A DNA stretch of 64,000 bases from Sabellastarte sp. h YS-2021. Taxonomy: Eukaryota; Annelida; Polychaeta; Sabellida; Sabellidae. The translations under genes and the position numbers were made by a program. The notes under the pieces were generated by a model. The model was not told where the DNA came from and searched no databases. It worked only from the letters and a program-made list of their open reading frames with translations. This document shows, one piece after another, positions 49,751 through 62,444 of this stretch (its first letter is position 1; each line of letters opens with the position of its first letter). Location: the NCBI GenBank assembly GCA_964017235.1, contig OZ024928.1, positions 88,283,566 to 88,347,565 of the forward strand. The letters are read 5' to 3'.

Positions 49751-51002
49751 GGAAATTTGACAACAGCTTCCATGGAGTTTTGGCATCACACATGCCACAG
49801 TTTGATAATGACAATAGCTCCACATAGCCTGCCCAATGAATGAGCATCACAGCCAATAGGACTTGCAACCTGGATAACAATGCTCAGTGACTTTGCAAAG
49901 AGAAAGCAAATGAAGAGAACGTTCATACTTCAGACTTTGAGAAAAAAAATAAAACAGAAAAAAAGATTTAAAGAGATGGACAAGAAAGAAAAATATAACA
50001 CACACACACACCCCAAAAAGAGAGAAAAAAGGCATGACTGCTGTGTACAAAAATATGAAAAGCCCAGTGCCTGTCCATCCCAAACAAATGTACTTTCCTG
50101 CTCTGCACCACAAGACTTAAATTTTTACTTCTGGCAAGCTCCCTATAATTTGTAATTACAGTCCTAGTAAAAATAAAAAAGATATTTAAGTGTCCCAAGT
50201 GCCCCCTTTATATAACAATTTACAGATGGCCCTCTCACAGAAGAGGAGATAACATCTGGCCCATGTAGGTAAGGCTTAAACCCCAGTCGACTTGCCCCTT
50301 CATAGCACAGCAGGGTTCAAACCCCAAGGATTACCCAGTAAGGCCAAACCTTACCTCGGGTAATCCCAGACGGACCTCTTAAGGTGTAGGGTTGTACACA
50401 TCCTACTGGGTTCAAACCTTGCCTTTGAATGGACCGCCTTTACAAAACTTGAGGTGTGGGTTTGAACCTTTACAAACAAGGGCTTTAACTTTGTTAAGCT
50501 TTATCGGGTGAGTGAATGGTGTTTCGTCTGGATACATCCTGGATAATCTGTGAAAAAAACGAGCCCTGAGTGATCCAGCAGGACAAGGAATGGTCCCATG
50601 CATGTCCCATTTTGGAACGGGAGCAGTTTTACAAGGATGCATTTAGGATGATTCGGTATCAATTGTGCAAATCCAGGGGCATCCAGGATCCAAACAATGC
50701 AGGGGCATCAATTGGGGCCACTTATCCAGTACTGTTCCTGCTTTAACCCAGGTTAAGTACTGAAGCTGTATGTTGCTGTATATTGCAGCACTGGGAATAC
50801 ATTGGAAGGTGCTGAAAATAGGGCCAAGTCAAATTTGTGATCAGTGATGGCGGACACAATTCCTCCCACTGTGCCCTACTCCCTGCTGGACCATCTACTG
50901 ACGTGGAACAGGCCCATCTGCAAAACAACAGAGTCATAATATTTGCTGAAATGTGGTTTGGTTGAAAATAAGTTTGTATAAGTATGTATTCCAGATTGCC
51001 TG
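49751..51002. other. Intergenic, low-complexity and unrecognised
   Basis: Includes an A-rich stretch (about 49940-50035) with a short CA run, and a block with repeated GGTTCAAACC/TTCAAACCCC words (about 50285-50480). No gene found. Confidence 0.4.
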
Positions 51003-51383
51003 GGGGCCAGTTTCACAAAAGGACTTGCCCCTGGCTTAGACTTATAGGTTAAGCCTTTTGTCGTTAAGGCTAAGTCTGTGGTGTTAGAGGTTTTCACAAA
51101 TCTAAATTTTGGCTAGGTCTATCTAGGAGTGGGTTTTACTTTGGTAAACAAAGCCTTAAATACGGTTGCCTTTGAATTTTTTTCACTTGAAAATTGAATT
51201 GCTAAAAATGAGTTAAAGGATATATGTCACCAGTAAAATATTTTGACTGGAAAGAAAGGGTTACATGACATGGTTATTTGATAAGCTTAGACTTAGCTAA
51301 GTCACCCTTGGTGAATTCCATTAACGTCCTAGACTTAGCCAATACAAAAATCTCACATTTAAGTCCCTGTGAAACCATTCCTT
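51003..51383. mobile_element. TIR element of the TTTCACAAAAGGACTT family (E1)
   Basis: Left CCAGTTTCACAAAAGGACTT and right AAGTCCCTGTGAAACC are imperfect inverted ends. The interior is rich in TTAGACTTA/TAAGTC words arranged in both orientations. Relatives are E2, E3 and E4 downstream. Confidence 0.65.
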
Positions 51384-52149
51384 GAAATTGTTTCGGTTTT
51401 TATACATCGGGGTCACCAAGTTTGGGTTGATTAACCCAATGTGTAGTGGTTGCTTTGTAACCACTTGCTAAGTTTATGCTTGCCAATGATGATTGTGATT
51501 ACATACACATTAAGACAGTAATGTAAAAATATCTGAGCCATAAACAACTAAAACATTAAACACACACAAACAACCCCACAAAGATCTGTAGAGAGGGATG
51601 CTCGGGTATGGATACAAGAGTCATGTGGTACATATGCCCAAAGGTAGGTAAGCCATTGTGTTCAAAATCATATGAACAGTTCAGACAGTTTATAAACAGT
51701 TCAAAGACGTTGTTTATGACCGTTAAATTTAACGTTGCCTTGCGAAGTAAATAAAAAGCAAGTTACAATACAACCTGACACTTAAGGAGCAAACAAAACT
51801 TTTCAAAAGCGAGACCAACATATACTTGCTCCAGTCCATTCTGCTTGATAAACTTATTTTAAGAACAAAACAAATGTTCAAGACATGGACCCTATAAACC
51901 CTATGGTCTCGTAAAACAAGAATCTATGTTTAGAGGGGTGTTCCACTGGAGCCTACCCATAACCGACTTACTCGGGTGAGTAGGGATCGGGAACACTTTT
52001 CAGTGGAAAAAATGAAGAGTCGGTTAAATTTTCACAACAGGACGTAATACATCCCAGCTGGTCGACTGGATCTACATCCCCATCTGACTTTGAGTCGGGC
52101 TGTTTCCTGTATTTGTTTACGTTGTATCGGTTGTCGTATCATGAGAGAT
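51384..52149. other. Intergenic, nothing recognised
   Basis: Mixed sequence with no defined feature. Confidence 0.45.
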
Positions 52150-52330
52150 AGTTTTATGGGCAGAGGAAACCAGTACATAGTTGGTCAAGGTTCTGTACCG
52201 TAAACTGCAGACCATCGGTAAGAAACTACCAACTTTTCCTCATAGGGTCTGGGGTTTGTATTGCCGACCTCAGAGGTGGGAGGCAAGTGTGGACAATCCT
52301 TAGAGGCACAAGGGACAAGTTGTAGCTAAT
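52150..52330 (-). mobile_element. tRNA-derived SINE (family S3), minus strand
   Basis: Read on the minus strand it has CTTGCCTCCCACCTCTGAGG, a degenerate B-box region, then the body AACCTTGACCAACTATGTAC and GGTTTCCTCTGCCCATAAAA. This matches the split + copy at 54457-55208. Confidence 0.8.
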
Positions 52331-52972
52331 CTCAACAAGCCATAGTGATGCCCGGATAACACTCTAGAAGTGTATTGACTCGCCACAACCAGACTTGCAG
52401 TCGGTAGTGCCAGTCCAGTCTATCATGCAGCAATTTCTGTATGGATCAAGAAGAAGATCAAAGAAGGATCAAGTGTCGACCAATTAACAAATTGAAAACC
52501 AGGTCAATACTTAATATTTGTATGACATCACGTGACCAGAACTACAGCATCTTTTCCCTTATGTCCAGAATTGGTAATTTACCAGGTCCGAGTTTGGAGT
52601 TTAAAAGTCAGGAACAAACAAGAGGGTTTTCATTATCACACGATATTTGTACAAGATGCAGCATTGTTAATGAAAATTTTCCATTTTAAATAGCTTTCTT
52701 TTGTCATATAATCAAAATCAGAAATAGGTTGATACATTTTTATGTAAAATTAAAGTCCAAACCTGAAAACCATGATTACAAAATATAAAAATAATAGTCT
52801 ACTTTGCAAAGAAAAATAAGCAACTCTAAGACAAATCTATATTGCTTTGGTCATTTTTGGATAAGTATTGTCAATAACTTTTAACTATATCACATAGATT
52901 TTATCTTTCGAGTTTTCCTTCAATGTAAAACAACATCTGCAATCTGTTTTAATGTACATTTTATTGACCAGG
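52331..52972. other. Intergenic, nothing recognised
   Basis: AT-rich sequence with chance frames only. Confidence 0.45.
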
Positions 52973-52975
52973 GGT

Positions 52976-53668
52976 GGGATTCACAAAAGGTCTTAAGTCT
53001 AAGCTTTGCCTTAAGTCTAAGATAAAAGTCTTAAATGTTAAAAACTTTGCCATAAAGTTAAGACAAAATTTATGCTTAGACAAAATGGGATTCATAAAAG
53101 GTCAAAGACAAAATTTTGTCTTCAGTTTTGTCTCAACTTTAAGACCACTGCTGGGCAGACTTGAGTCATTTTCAAAATATTCCATTGCATGTATTTACAT
53201 TTTAACCTTTGTTATGTCACCAAAAATATACTATGGGGATCTGTACTTTCTATAAAATTAATTTATGTGGATTGTAATAAAAATTTACATTGTTCAATTT
53301 CCTATAAATTTACACATTTTACCTCATTGTGGTGAAAATATGGTCATAAAAATGGCTGACTCAATAAAACACAAGGATTACTATTTTTACATTATTTTAC
53401 CCAAAAAAGTAACAAATCTGTTTTATAATTTCGAAAAGCATGTTTGGTGTATCTATTGGTTAAAAATATTTTTGTTTTGTTAAAATTTGTTAATTTTGAT
53501 ACAAAAGAGTTAAGACTTTTTGCATAACTTTTGTCTCAGCTAAGATTTTGCTAAGCACTTTTTGTGAATCCCAACTTAAGCTAAAATCTCAGCTAAGATA
53601 AAAGTCTTAAACTTAAGACTGGTCTTAGCTAAAATTTTGTCTAAGATTTAAGACCTTTTGTGAATCCC
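52976..53668. mobile_element. TIR element E2 (693 bp)
   Basis: There are perfect 21-bp inverted ends, 52976-52996 (GGGATTCACAAAAGGTC..) and 53648-53668. Inside, AAGTCTAAG/CTTAGAC-type words form further inverted pairs near each end, so almost the whole outer 150 bp can fold back. There is no transposase. Confidence 0.85.
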
Positions 53669-54456
53669 GGTCCAGACTCTTATTTATACACTTTATAATA
53701 ATTGTTTTATTTTATTACATATATAGGAATTTTAAAATAACAGAGGTAATCTCAAATGTATTCATTTTAACGTATTTCCAGTTTCAAGGGGATTCCCTTA
53801 ATAATATAAACATGAGGATATGAATATTTCACTTCAGTTTCTCCCATTGAACACTATTGTTCAGACACGGACAGGTCCTGCACAACAACAACAAAAAAGT
53901 TTTCCGGGCGTATGTCTTCTGTTTGAAAATGATCATAACGACAATGGTTGTTGAGCCAAAAACATGATATTAACAGTTTTCAATTATTTTTTTGATGACA
54001 AGTATATCTGATAGTTATAGTTTTTTTACACAATGAAGAAAAACCCATTATCATGTTCAAACCATAGTGTTAGGCTGATTAATTTAGCACGATATTTCAA
54101 GAAGAGATTTTGTTTTTGGAATATGGTTGTGGGAGTTTCATTATTCTTTCAGTATGCAAGTCAACAGCATTTGTATAACTTTCAAGTGACTGTATGTGTG
54201 CTAATTAATGACAGAGTTAATGGGTTTATCAACTGGACTTATTAATTTTACATATTACATTTATCTCTTGTTGAAAGGTGAAACCCAAACTGGTTTCATC
54301 CGCTTTTAATCCGGTGAAAAACCAGTCTGATGGACCAGCATTTGTATGACGTTTCAAATGGTCACACAGATAAAATTCCAAATATAAAAATAACGGAAAA
54401 TTGAAAAGAAAATACATCATGTTACTGGAGTCTCATCATTATCTTGGATAAGGGCC
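53669..54456. other. Intergenic, nothing recognised
   Basis: AT-rich sequence without a definable feature. Confidence 0.45.
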
Positions 54457-55208
54457 ACGGTGGTGCAGTGGTAACCCACTTGCTTCCCACCTCTGAGGTC
54501 TGCGGTTTAAACCCTGGGGCCGATTTCACAAAGGGACTTAAGTCCAGATTTAGACTTAAATTTAAGACTTTGGTCTTAAATTTTGTAACCAGTCCGTGGT
54601 CTTAGACTTAGCGGATTTCATAATGCAGCCAAGTCCATTAAATTGCTAATACAGTGGACTTAACTTTAAGTCTGGGGGGTAGTGAGCTTAAATTTTGCAA
54701 AGAGGACTTAAATATGGCCACCATAAACTTTTCTCCACTTCAAAATTTGAAATGGCTGTAAATAAATTATAATTATATATAACACCTCACTAAAGTAGTA
54801 TTTGGGAAGTTTACATGTGGTAACAAGGCTATCCATTTCAAAACAGCACTTATCCTCAGATAAAATGCATCAAATGAAGGATATAAAAGGTCATATGACA
54901 CAGAAAATCACTGTGGTTATTTGATAAGCTTGGGCTTATCTAAGTCACCCTTTGTGAAATTAATTTTAAGTCCCAGACCTAGCTAAGACCAAAGTCTTAG
55001 ATTTAAGTCCCTGGCTTAGCCAAAAACTAAGTCCCTTTGTGAAATCGGCCCCAGGACCCCATGTGGGAAAGTTAGTAGTTGCTTAACGATGGTCATCAGT
55101 TAATAATACAGAACCTTGACCAACTATATGTGCTGGTTTCCTCTGCCCATAAAACTGTTTATCGTTATATGGCATATATACAGTGTTGAAAGCGACATTA
55201 AAACCCAA
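54457..55208 (+). mobile_element. SINE S3 interrupted by TIR element E3
   Basis: The head at 54457-54515 has GCCACGGTGGTGCAGTGGTA and a B-box-like GGTTTAAACCC. The body resumes at about 55053 and continues to 55208 (GAACCTTGACCAACTATATG, TTTCCTCTGCCCATAAAACT). The minus-strand copy at 52150-52330 is uninterrupted here. Confidence 0.85.
54516..55052. mobile_element. TIR element E3 (537 bp)
   Basis: Perfect 25-bp inverted ends: 54516-54540 (GGGGCCGATTTCACAAAGGG..) and 55028-55052. The interior has CTTAAGTC/GACTTAAG words like E1 and E2. It lies inside SINE S3, so it is the younger of the two. Confidence 0.88.
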
Positions 55209-55812
55209 ATAAATAAATTATCTTTGATTTTTTCATGATTACTGAAATCGTTAACAAAGAATTTATTTCCACTGTCCAAATTCTTGAACTAAAATGATGA
55301 ATATTGAAAGTGTTTCAATTGTATCAGGTTATATAATTTAAATGTCTTAATTTTATTGCAAAATGAGATGGGGCAAAGGGGGTGATTGGATTTAATAAAC
55401 TTTCATAGTTCCATTATACGAAGAATCTTTTGACAGGTCATGCTAGAAAAAACAGTCAAATCTCCACATAAGAGGCTTTGATATAACTAGTCTTAGTGGT
55501 TTAATGCAGAAGTGACATCCTTGGTTTTTTTTTCAGACAAAATAAACATACTGCAAGATCAATGTAAACTTTCCTTGACTCATCAGCTAGCTGATTGGGA
55601 TGATTGTTCACTTTCACAAGGGATAGTCTAACAGAAAGGGTTCTCTGGCATACCTGTACTGTCTTGGATGCAAATTTCCTGATCATTCCTAAAGATGGCC
55701 AGCCATGGTGCTCCCTGACACAAGGTATGGACAAATCCAAAATATATTATAAACTACTAACCACCTGGCATCCAGGTTATGCCCTACATCCTTATTTTGT
55801 CTAAAGTAAGAT
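55209..55812. other. Intergenic, nothing recognised
   Basis: No feature beyond chance open frames on both strands. Confidence 0.45.
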
Positions 55813-55915
55813 CTGGGGTCGTTTTCACGAAAGGGATCAATATCATGTTGTGCCAAAAATCAGCCCAAGTTTAGTATCAACTTGAGGCTGATCCCCTTTG
55901 TGAATTCCCACCCTG
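55813..55915. mobile_element. Short TIR element E4
   Basis: GGGGTCGTTTTCACGAAAGGGATC and GATCCCCTTTGTGAATTCCC-type ends face each other about 100 bp apart. It is a likely miniature relative of E1-E3. Confidence 0.55.
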
Positions 55916-56015
55916 AATTACTCTCCCATTCGCCCTGGGCATCTTCCAGGGCAACAATAATACAAATAGACGATGGAGCTTTTATTCAGTTTTTGACAAG
56001 TCTGAAAAAGTTAAG

Positions 56016-56075
56016 ATACGGAAGAGTATTAGGGCCAAGTAATTTTTTTTACTAGGCCCTAATACTCTTCCGTAT
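56016..56075. repeat. 21-bp perfect inverted repeat, 18-nt loop
   Basis: ATACGGAAGAGTATTAGGGC(C) at 56016-56036 pairs exactly with 56055-56075. It is a strong isolated hairpin in intergenic DNA. Confidence 0.9.
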
Positions 56076-57424
56076 TAAGGGGTTTCCCCAAGAAAAAATG
56101 CAATGTAACCCAACCTCTCATAAGCTCCAAATAAATATGCTATTTTTCAGAAATTTGTTATCATTAAAGAAGTCCATTTTCTATATTAAAGGCATGTCTA
56201 TGTACCCACTTGTTACCAATTCATGCTGTCTGTCTACTTTAATAGAATAACCAAATGGACAAAGAACAGGGAGCAGATGATCCAGATAATATATATGACA
56301 TCTCACTGTGAGAAGACAAAAGTTCCTACTCTTTAATGAAATAATAAAAGTTATGACTGCTTAAAGTATGGTGAAGTAATATAGTTGTGGTGAAGAAGCA
56401 AAAGGTCATTACCTTATCTGTATTAAATTTATTTTCAAAAGTACAAAGAAAATTGAAATATCTATGAATTTTATTAGGAGAGGTGCAATCTGTTTTGTTT
56501 CTTTCTGCTACCTTGTAATTTTGCCATTTGTCTCTACTGAAATCAATTTCCAAAACTAGGTGACATCAATTGCTTGACAGTGAAAATCTCGTGGCGTTCT
56601 GAAGTGTTTGTGATTCTCTCTAAAGTGTTTTGTCACATTAAAAAGTTCCAGGTTGACTGTAAAAGTAAATATTCATGCATTAATTAGCCGACCCTTTTCA
56701 ACATATATTTGATAAGGCAAGATAACAACTGGGTAAAATCTTTTAAATAGATATTAATTATTAGTTAATCGATCATGACTTCTTTCAACAAAGACGAAAC
56801 ATTTGATGTGGCCAGATAACTATAATGACTGGAATTTATAAAGTAGAGATATATTAGTTTCATCTCAAAATCGGTAAATTTGATAGAATATACGTAGTTT
56901 TAAGGTTTGAAAATGAGAGAGAACTTGTATTTCAAGTTTTCATGCAATTTTTACACGTCTTTATTTACTGTTGGAGGGACAGGGCGATATTAAAAATGCA
57001 TGTAGGCAATCGGACAGTGTGAATATTACTCTCACCAATATGCTGGTTACAGCTTATGTACAAGGTGAAACTATAGCATTTCTGTAATAAGTAAGGTGAC
57101 CATAGTATTGAAATAAAATTAGGAACACTACAAGTTTCTGGAAACAGCTTTCACAAATTGCATAAGTGAACACCGAACAAAAACTCAAAAAGGGTATGTT
57201 GATTATATTATTTAGCAGATATTTCCCACTGATATCAATTTAGTGAATACAATCCCATAGATCATATTCAGAGATATTATATATGAACGACAAGAAATTT
57301 TTAGGGTAAAATGGCTGCATGTATACTCCATTTTGTCAATTCAAGCACCGTCTCATAGAGCGTATTCCGCAATATACATCGGTGTATGCAGCGAACAAAG
57401 AATTGTTGTCGAACGCCTAAGTCT
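56076..57424. other. Intergenic, nothing recognised
   Basis: AT-rich sequence without identifiable genes or repeats. Confidence 0.45.
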
Positions 57425-57693
57425 ACGTACACATGTATGCGGCTCACGACATCCGACGGCCGATTTGCGACAGCGAATTTTGTTTCAACCTTCCCATTAT
57501 TCTGACGGCACTCATCTAAAGTCACTTGCCATCCGATTTTTTCGGTCCCAGATCGAAAAAATCGCTGTCGCACATCGGACGTCGCAAATCGGAGTCGGAC
57601 ACATGTAAACAACCAAACATAAATGAGAAGGAGGGAAAAATTCGCTGTCGCAAATCGGCCGTCGGATGTCGTGAGCCGCATACATGTGTACGT
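57425..57693. mobile_element. Foldback element with 57-bp perfect arms
   Basis: Positions 57425-57481 (ACGTACACATGTATGCGGCT..) are the exact reverse complement of 57637-57693, separated by 155 bp. The arms are CpG-rich against an AT-rich background, and a diverged partial arm copy (GTCGCACATCGGACGTCGC) lies between them. It is likely a foldback/MITE-like insertion; the termini beyond the arms are not defined. Confidence 0.8.
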
Positions 57694-58716
57694 ACACTCA
57701 GATGTAATCCTCGGAACGTGAAATTTATCTGCGCCGAGTAATCTCCACTTGTCATGGTAGCACTCGGAATTTCAAGATGGCGACATAAACAAAGTGGGGT
57801 AAAACACCAGTAGATACAGGTTATTTTGTTACATTTATGCAAGCTTTGTAGCACAATGGAGGGAAGGCCACCCATAATAATTTTTATTATAATTATTACA
57901 TGTTACTTATTGCACAATATCAAAACTGAACATTTTTTTCTGATGTGGCAAGTATTGATTTTTTTGTAACCCAGAGCAAATACCATCCAGATACGCCCAC
58001 TGTGTGATCACTTGGTTAGTGATTAAACTGATCGTTGATCACCCCCATCCGAATTCTCCTAAAATGTCTCTCATTTTCCTTTCAACCCAATCACTGTTCA
58101 TTTTATCCTAGATTTTCATTGCGTTCGTTGTGAATGTATTTCAAAAGTGATCGTCCTTACATTAGTAACATATCCAACACCACAAGTAAGTGTAGTTTTT
58201 CTTTCTTGAGGGTGTAGGGGCTTGTAAATCAAGATATAATGCTCTGTATTTATTATAACTGAAGATATCATTAACGTCAATACGTTACCAATCTCTCATA
58301 CTTTATATATTGACTTTGTGTTTTGATAAATATTTATAACCTGGAGTGACATTATCAGAGCATCTGTAAACTTTTTATCAACACAAATGCGTGTATATAT
58401 CAGTGTGTATTTTGCCTACTCCAAGTGTAACACAGTGGGGCAGTATAAATACATGAACTGCACTAATGACCCCCATAAATCATAATTTACTTCAGTAAAT
58501 ATTTGTAGAGGATAAAAAACTGTCCAAATGACTAACGCAAATAGCAACAGTCAGTGAGACATTAAACATTCTTCTTGTGATGCAAGTGAACATGATTCAA
58601 CATGATTCAATAATCAGTTAAAACAATGATAGGTTATATTTATCTCCATTTAGTTATTTTTTCTACTTTATAGCTATGCTATTTTCAGTCATCCTTTTTT
58701 CTTTCCTAATTTTATT

Positions 58717-58718
<2 letters not shown>
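57694..58718. other. Intergenic, nothing recognised
   Basis: AT-rich sequence without a supported feature. Confidence 0.45.

Positions 58719-58750
<32 letters not shown>
58719..58750 (+). repeat. poly-G tract (32 nt)
   Basis: Thirty-two consecutive G residues. It could form G-quadruplexes, and its length is likely imprecise in the assembly. Confidence 0.95.
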
Positions 58751-58751
<1 letters not shown>

Positions 58752-61044
58752 GGTCAGGATTGTAGGTTAGTGGTGAAATTTCCACTAAGTAACCCTCTTG
58801 TGCAAGATTGTTGTCAGTATTTGATTTTTGCAAAATACTTTTTATTAGTCTCTGTTTCGTCACACTGTTGATGATACTAAGTCTCACTCAATGGGCCTTG
58901 CTTTTCATGTTTTTGTATACTTTTGAATAATCAATACACATAATTAACTGAACTTAACCGTATCTGTCCAAGCTATTCTAAATAATACCTTTTTGATCTT
59001 TGTTTAAATTTCCAGGGTAATATATTGTTACCCCCTTTTCCTCACCACCTCAAACGTTTTTACATGCCACAAGACACTATGAATTATGTAAACATTAACA
59101 AATTCTGTTTTTGTTCCTATTACTTTCATCAGGACGTAAGGATTTTGTGTGTTTTTTAACTCCAAGTGGCATCAAGTTACTTTCTTATTACCTCAACTTG
59201 CTACCTCACTCCCTGAAGACACTCCCATTACTTTAAGATGGAATCGCATTCCCTAAAATAAGATCTCAATAGCTAAGGTTTCTAAGTCATTTCGGCAAAA
59301 TACTATCTTTTATCTTATAGATACTGTTTTGAGATTTCAGGATGAACACTTCTTATCTCAAGGAATCAAGATAATACATTTAAGGACTGACATACTCTCT
59401 AGTGGTAATGAATTAATATCTTGATCGAATATACCTTCTAGATACTATCTTATTATTTCAAGATGGGTACTTCTACTCCCTAGGAATCAAGAAAATAAAT
59501 TGAGGGAACGGCCTACTATCTACTCTTAATGACTTGATGGAATGACCTCCTATTTTGAGGTAAGAAAATGGTATCTGGAGGCAGTATTTTACTGCCATAT
59601 GGTAACAATGTACTTAATGTGGAAAGGCCTCTTTCTCACCCCCTTCAGTAAAATGCTACAGTACAGCAAAAAAAATAAATAAATAAGAAACATGTATGGT
59701 CTTATTTGTAGCCAGTTACGTGAATCTTCCATTAATATAACTACAGATAGTACCAATCCAGCATTACTTACTGTGCAGTAAAATACTCACAACTACTGCA
59801 CATGCCTGCCTTGTCTCAGCCTTGAAGGATATTGCTGGGTTGGTTGTCCTTTAGGAGGGTAACTCACTATCATCCACCACATCCTTGGTCACTTTAAGGT
59901 TTCCATCCAGGTTTGTGTCAGACAAAGAGCAAAAACTTTTAAACATGTATATCTAGCTCAAGAAACTGCATTGGGCTTACAAATACTAATTATGCTGCAG
60001 GGAGGGGGTGGGGGTGGTATTGCAGTCACTTTGGACTTCTTTCCATGGTACACTGCTTTAAGCTGCCAGGCAATTCCATTTCTAATAGAATGGTATGCTT
60101 ATCTTGTCGACCCATACTATGAAACCATTTGCTAGCTTAAAAAAGTTGAATGTGGTATCTATCACATATCTATCACAAAGTGAAAAAACTGGTGTCACCT
60201 GAGCCTTACCATAGTATAACATGTTACTCATGGGCTGTGACCCTCCACATGGAAAAGGAAGAGCCATGGTAACAGTTGAACTGAAATTTAGATGTCATGA
60301 TGGCCCCTTGCTAATTTCCTGACAGGAGGCATTCAGAAGTAAACTATAGCCCAGTTCATTTATCTGGAATATTATCTGGAGTCTTCATCTGGACAATGAA
60401 AGGATTGTTTGTGTATCTAAATAAATCTTGGCTATTTGTAACACTTGTCCATACAAGCCAGTGAGTGTTCTCCAGATTGAGAGATAACAATTTGCTCTTT
60501 GCAAAGATTTGAAGTAGCCTTTTATCCAATGTTAAGAACAGGCCTGACAGATAGCAAAATACTTAATAAAGATCTCATCTGCAGCTATATATCATGCATA
60601 GATATAAAAACATGCCTTTCTTATACGTCATCAAGATATAGTTATGGTATTTAATTTTCAGGTTTAAAATTATAACAGCCATTTGTAGTGGTGACTGGTT
60701 GTGGGTTTGGACCATTCAAACTAGGTCTGCAACATGATAGTCAGGATACAATTATTTTCCAAATTTCAGATGCCTGTTTTATAACTTTCCAATAATGTGT
60801 CAGTAAGAACATCCTACTAAAACTGCTGTATAGTCTTTGTAAAATATACACTATATTTCAAAAAGTGTTAGTTGTTTGTTATGCTGATGGTTATAGCAGA
60901 AATAGGAATAGCACATACAAATATAACATAAAATTTACCTGAATATAAACAAATATCTACAACAGCAAAGTGGAACTTATTTTGGTGAAATAAAATCATC
61001 ACCCGGATGCAAGTGATATAGTGTCTGCTTTAAACCATAATAAA
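58751..61044. other. Intergenic or intronic, nothing recognised
   Basis: AT-rich sequence with several weakly repeated words around TTTCAAGATG/CTATCTTAT (about 59280-59600), but no clear unit. Confidence 0.4.
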
Positions 61045-61143
61045 ATGAGTGAGAAGTCTGACAAACCTCTATCACCGCCTGTGCTATTGACATTGGATGT
61101 ACCATCAGGCAATGCTCTCGTGAGAAGAGACAGCAAAGTCAGG
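61045..61143 (+). CDS. Possible first coding exon of an unrecognised gene
   Basis: ATG at 61045 opens MSEKSDKPLSPPVLLTLDVP and continues SGNALVRRDSKVR (33 codons). It then reaches a good donor consensus AGG|gtaggt at 61144, phase 0. The residue composition (charged start, LTLDVPSGNALVRR) looks protein-like and unlike the surrounding chance frames. I do not recognise the family. No downstream exon was identified in the last 2.9 kb, so the remaining exons would lie beyond the window. It could be chance. Confidence 0.35.
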
Positions 61144-61861
61144 GTAGGTACTGACATATCACAGCAGATTTTATATAAATATATAATGAGAGACTGGCCT
61201 GATATAACTGAAGTTGTTAAACGGGTGTAAAACCCCAACTTTGACTTTATTTGAAACTCCAATATGACAATTTGATTCAAGTCTTTAAAACTTTCAACAA
61301 TTTTCAGCAAAAACTTTGTTATTTACATACATTTTAAATGCCACATTTCTTCGATTAAATCTAAACAACAGCATGATAGTCCTATTTATCACCAAACTTG
61401 TGTTAACTAATATCTAGGGACTGGTGCCACAACAATCAAACTTCTACTTATATATATCTATGATTTCCAACATCTTCTGATGTTGGAAATTCAAAGCTGG
61501 TTCTACCAAGTACCTGTACCTAAAACCACAAGTAGCAATGCCGAGGGAATATCTCAATATGACCCCTGCTGTTGAATGGAACACCCATTTGACTTTGTTT
61601 TAGTTATATTCTACATCCCACGGTGATGATATTTATGTCAAATACTAGTATCTAGCATGAAGAAAATGATCTCAGGATTTTGGGCCCTCAAAACTGGTTT
61701 TACCTCGTTTGAACTTATACTAGCTCTATTTATGTTGTTGTACAACAGATTGCCCTGGCAGTTTACAGGCGTAAATAAGCTGAGGCAACCATAATGATTA
61801 CTATTGTGTCAAGTAAACTAAGCTTTTGACACAAAGATTGTCACTGTTACATAAAAATTGC
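61144..61861. other. Unassigned sequence with SINE S1 scraps
   Basis: 61218-61242 (AAACGGGTGTAAAACCCCAA) and 61530-61600 (CCACAAGTAGCAATGCCGAG, ATATGACCCCTGCTGTTGAA) match the S1 tail and body. A small hairpin TTTCCAACATC-ttct-GATGTTGGAAA lies near 61465. Confidence 0.6.
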
Positions 61862-62155
61862 TGTGTACCTAGCTGGTAACACACTTGCCTAGGAATACAG
61901 TTACATACATAGTGGCTAGGATGAACGTTTAAATCGGTAGTCCTTGGTCAATGGATCCTATCCCAAGTGGCATGCTACAGAATCCCAGGAACATTGATCA
62001 ATGGCCAATGCTGAGACTCTGTCAGGGGAATGTCAGCTGCTACAGTTTGGACAATGCTTGTGCAGTCTGGATTGGTCAAATAGTGTTTCGAGTTTTACAT
62101 TAAAAGGAGATGCAGTACATTGTCATTGACCATAAATACACAATACAAAAACAGT
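61862..62155 (+). mobile_element. SINE S2, degenerate copy
   Basis: Starts GTACCTAGCTGGTAACACAC and follows the S2 body (ACATAGTGGCTAGGATGA, GGGGAATGTCAGCTGC). The B-box region is deleted. Confidence 0.75.
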
Positions 62156-62444
62156 GGCATAATTTGGTACAAGCGCTAAATCGGCATACACCAGAAGTAC
62201 ATAGATGCAAGAACTGTTCAATAAAGAACACCGATGCAAAGAGGTCAACCTTGCAATCTCCATGTTGATTAACTTTGCATGGATTTGGGGCATGATTTTC
62301 TTTTGGTATTAAAGGTTAGTAAAATGCTACAATGTAACAAAATTATTAAACTATCGCAAGAAAATGGAAATATTGGATCTATCGTGTCAGTGTTGTCATA
62401 CTGTACTGAGGGCTGTGTATTTATACCTGATTAATCAGATAAGC

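Noticed and set aside
57301-57875. Overlapping frames around 57.3-57.9 kb on both strands
   Set aside because: They coincide with the 57-bp inverted arms. The mirrored peptides (THVCGSRHPTADLRQRI) arise from the palindrome.
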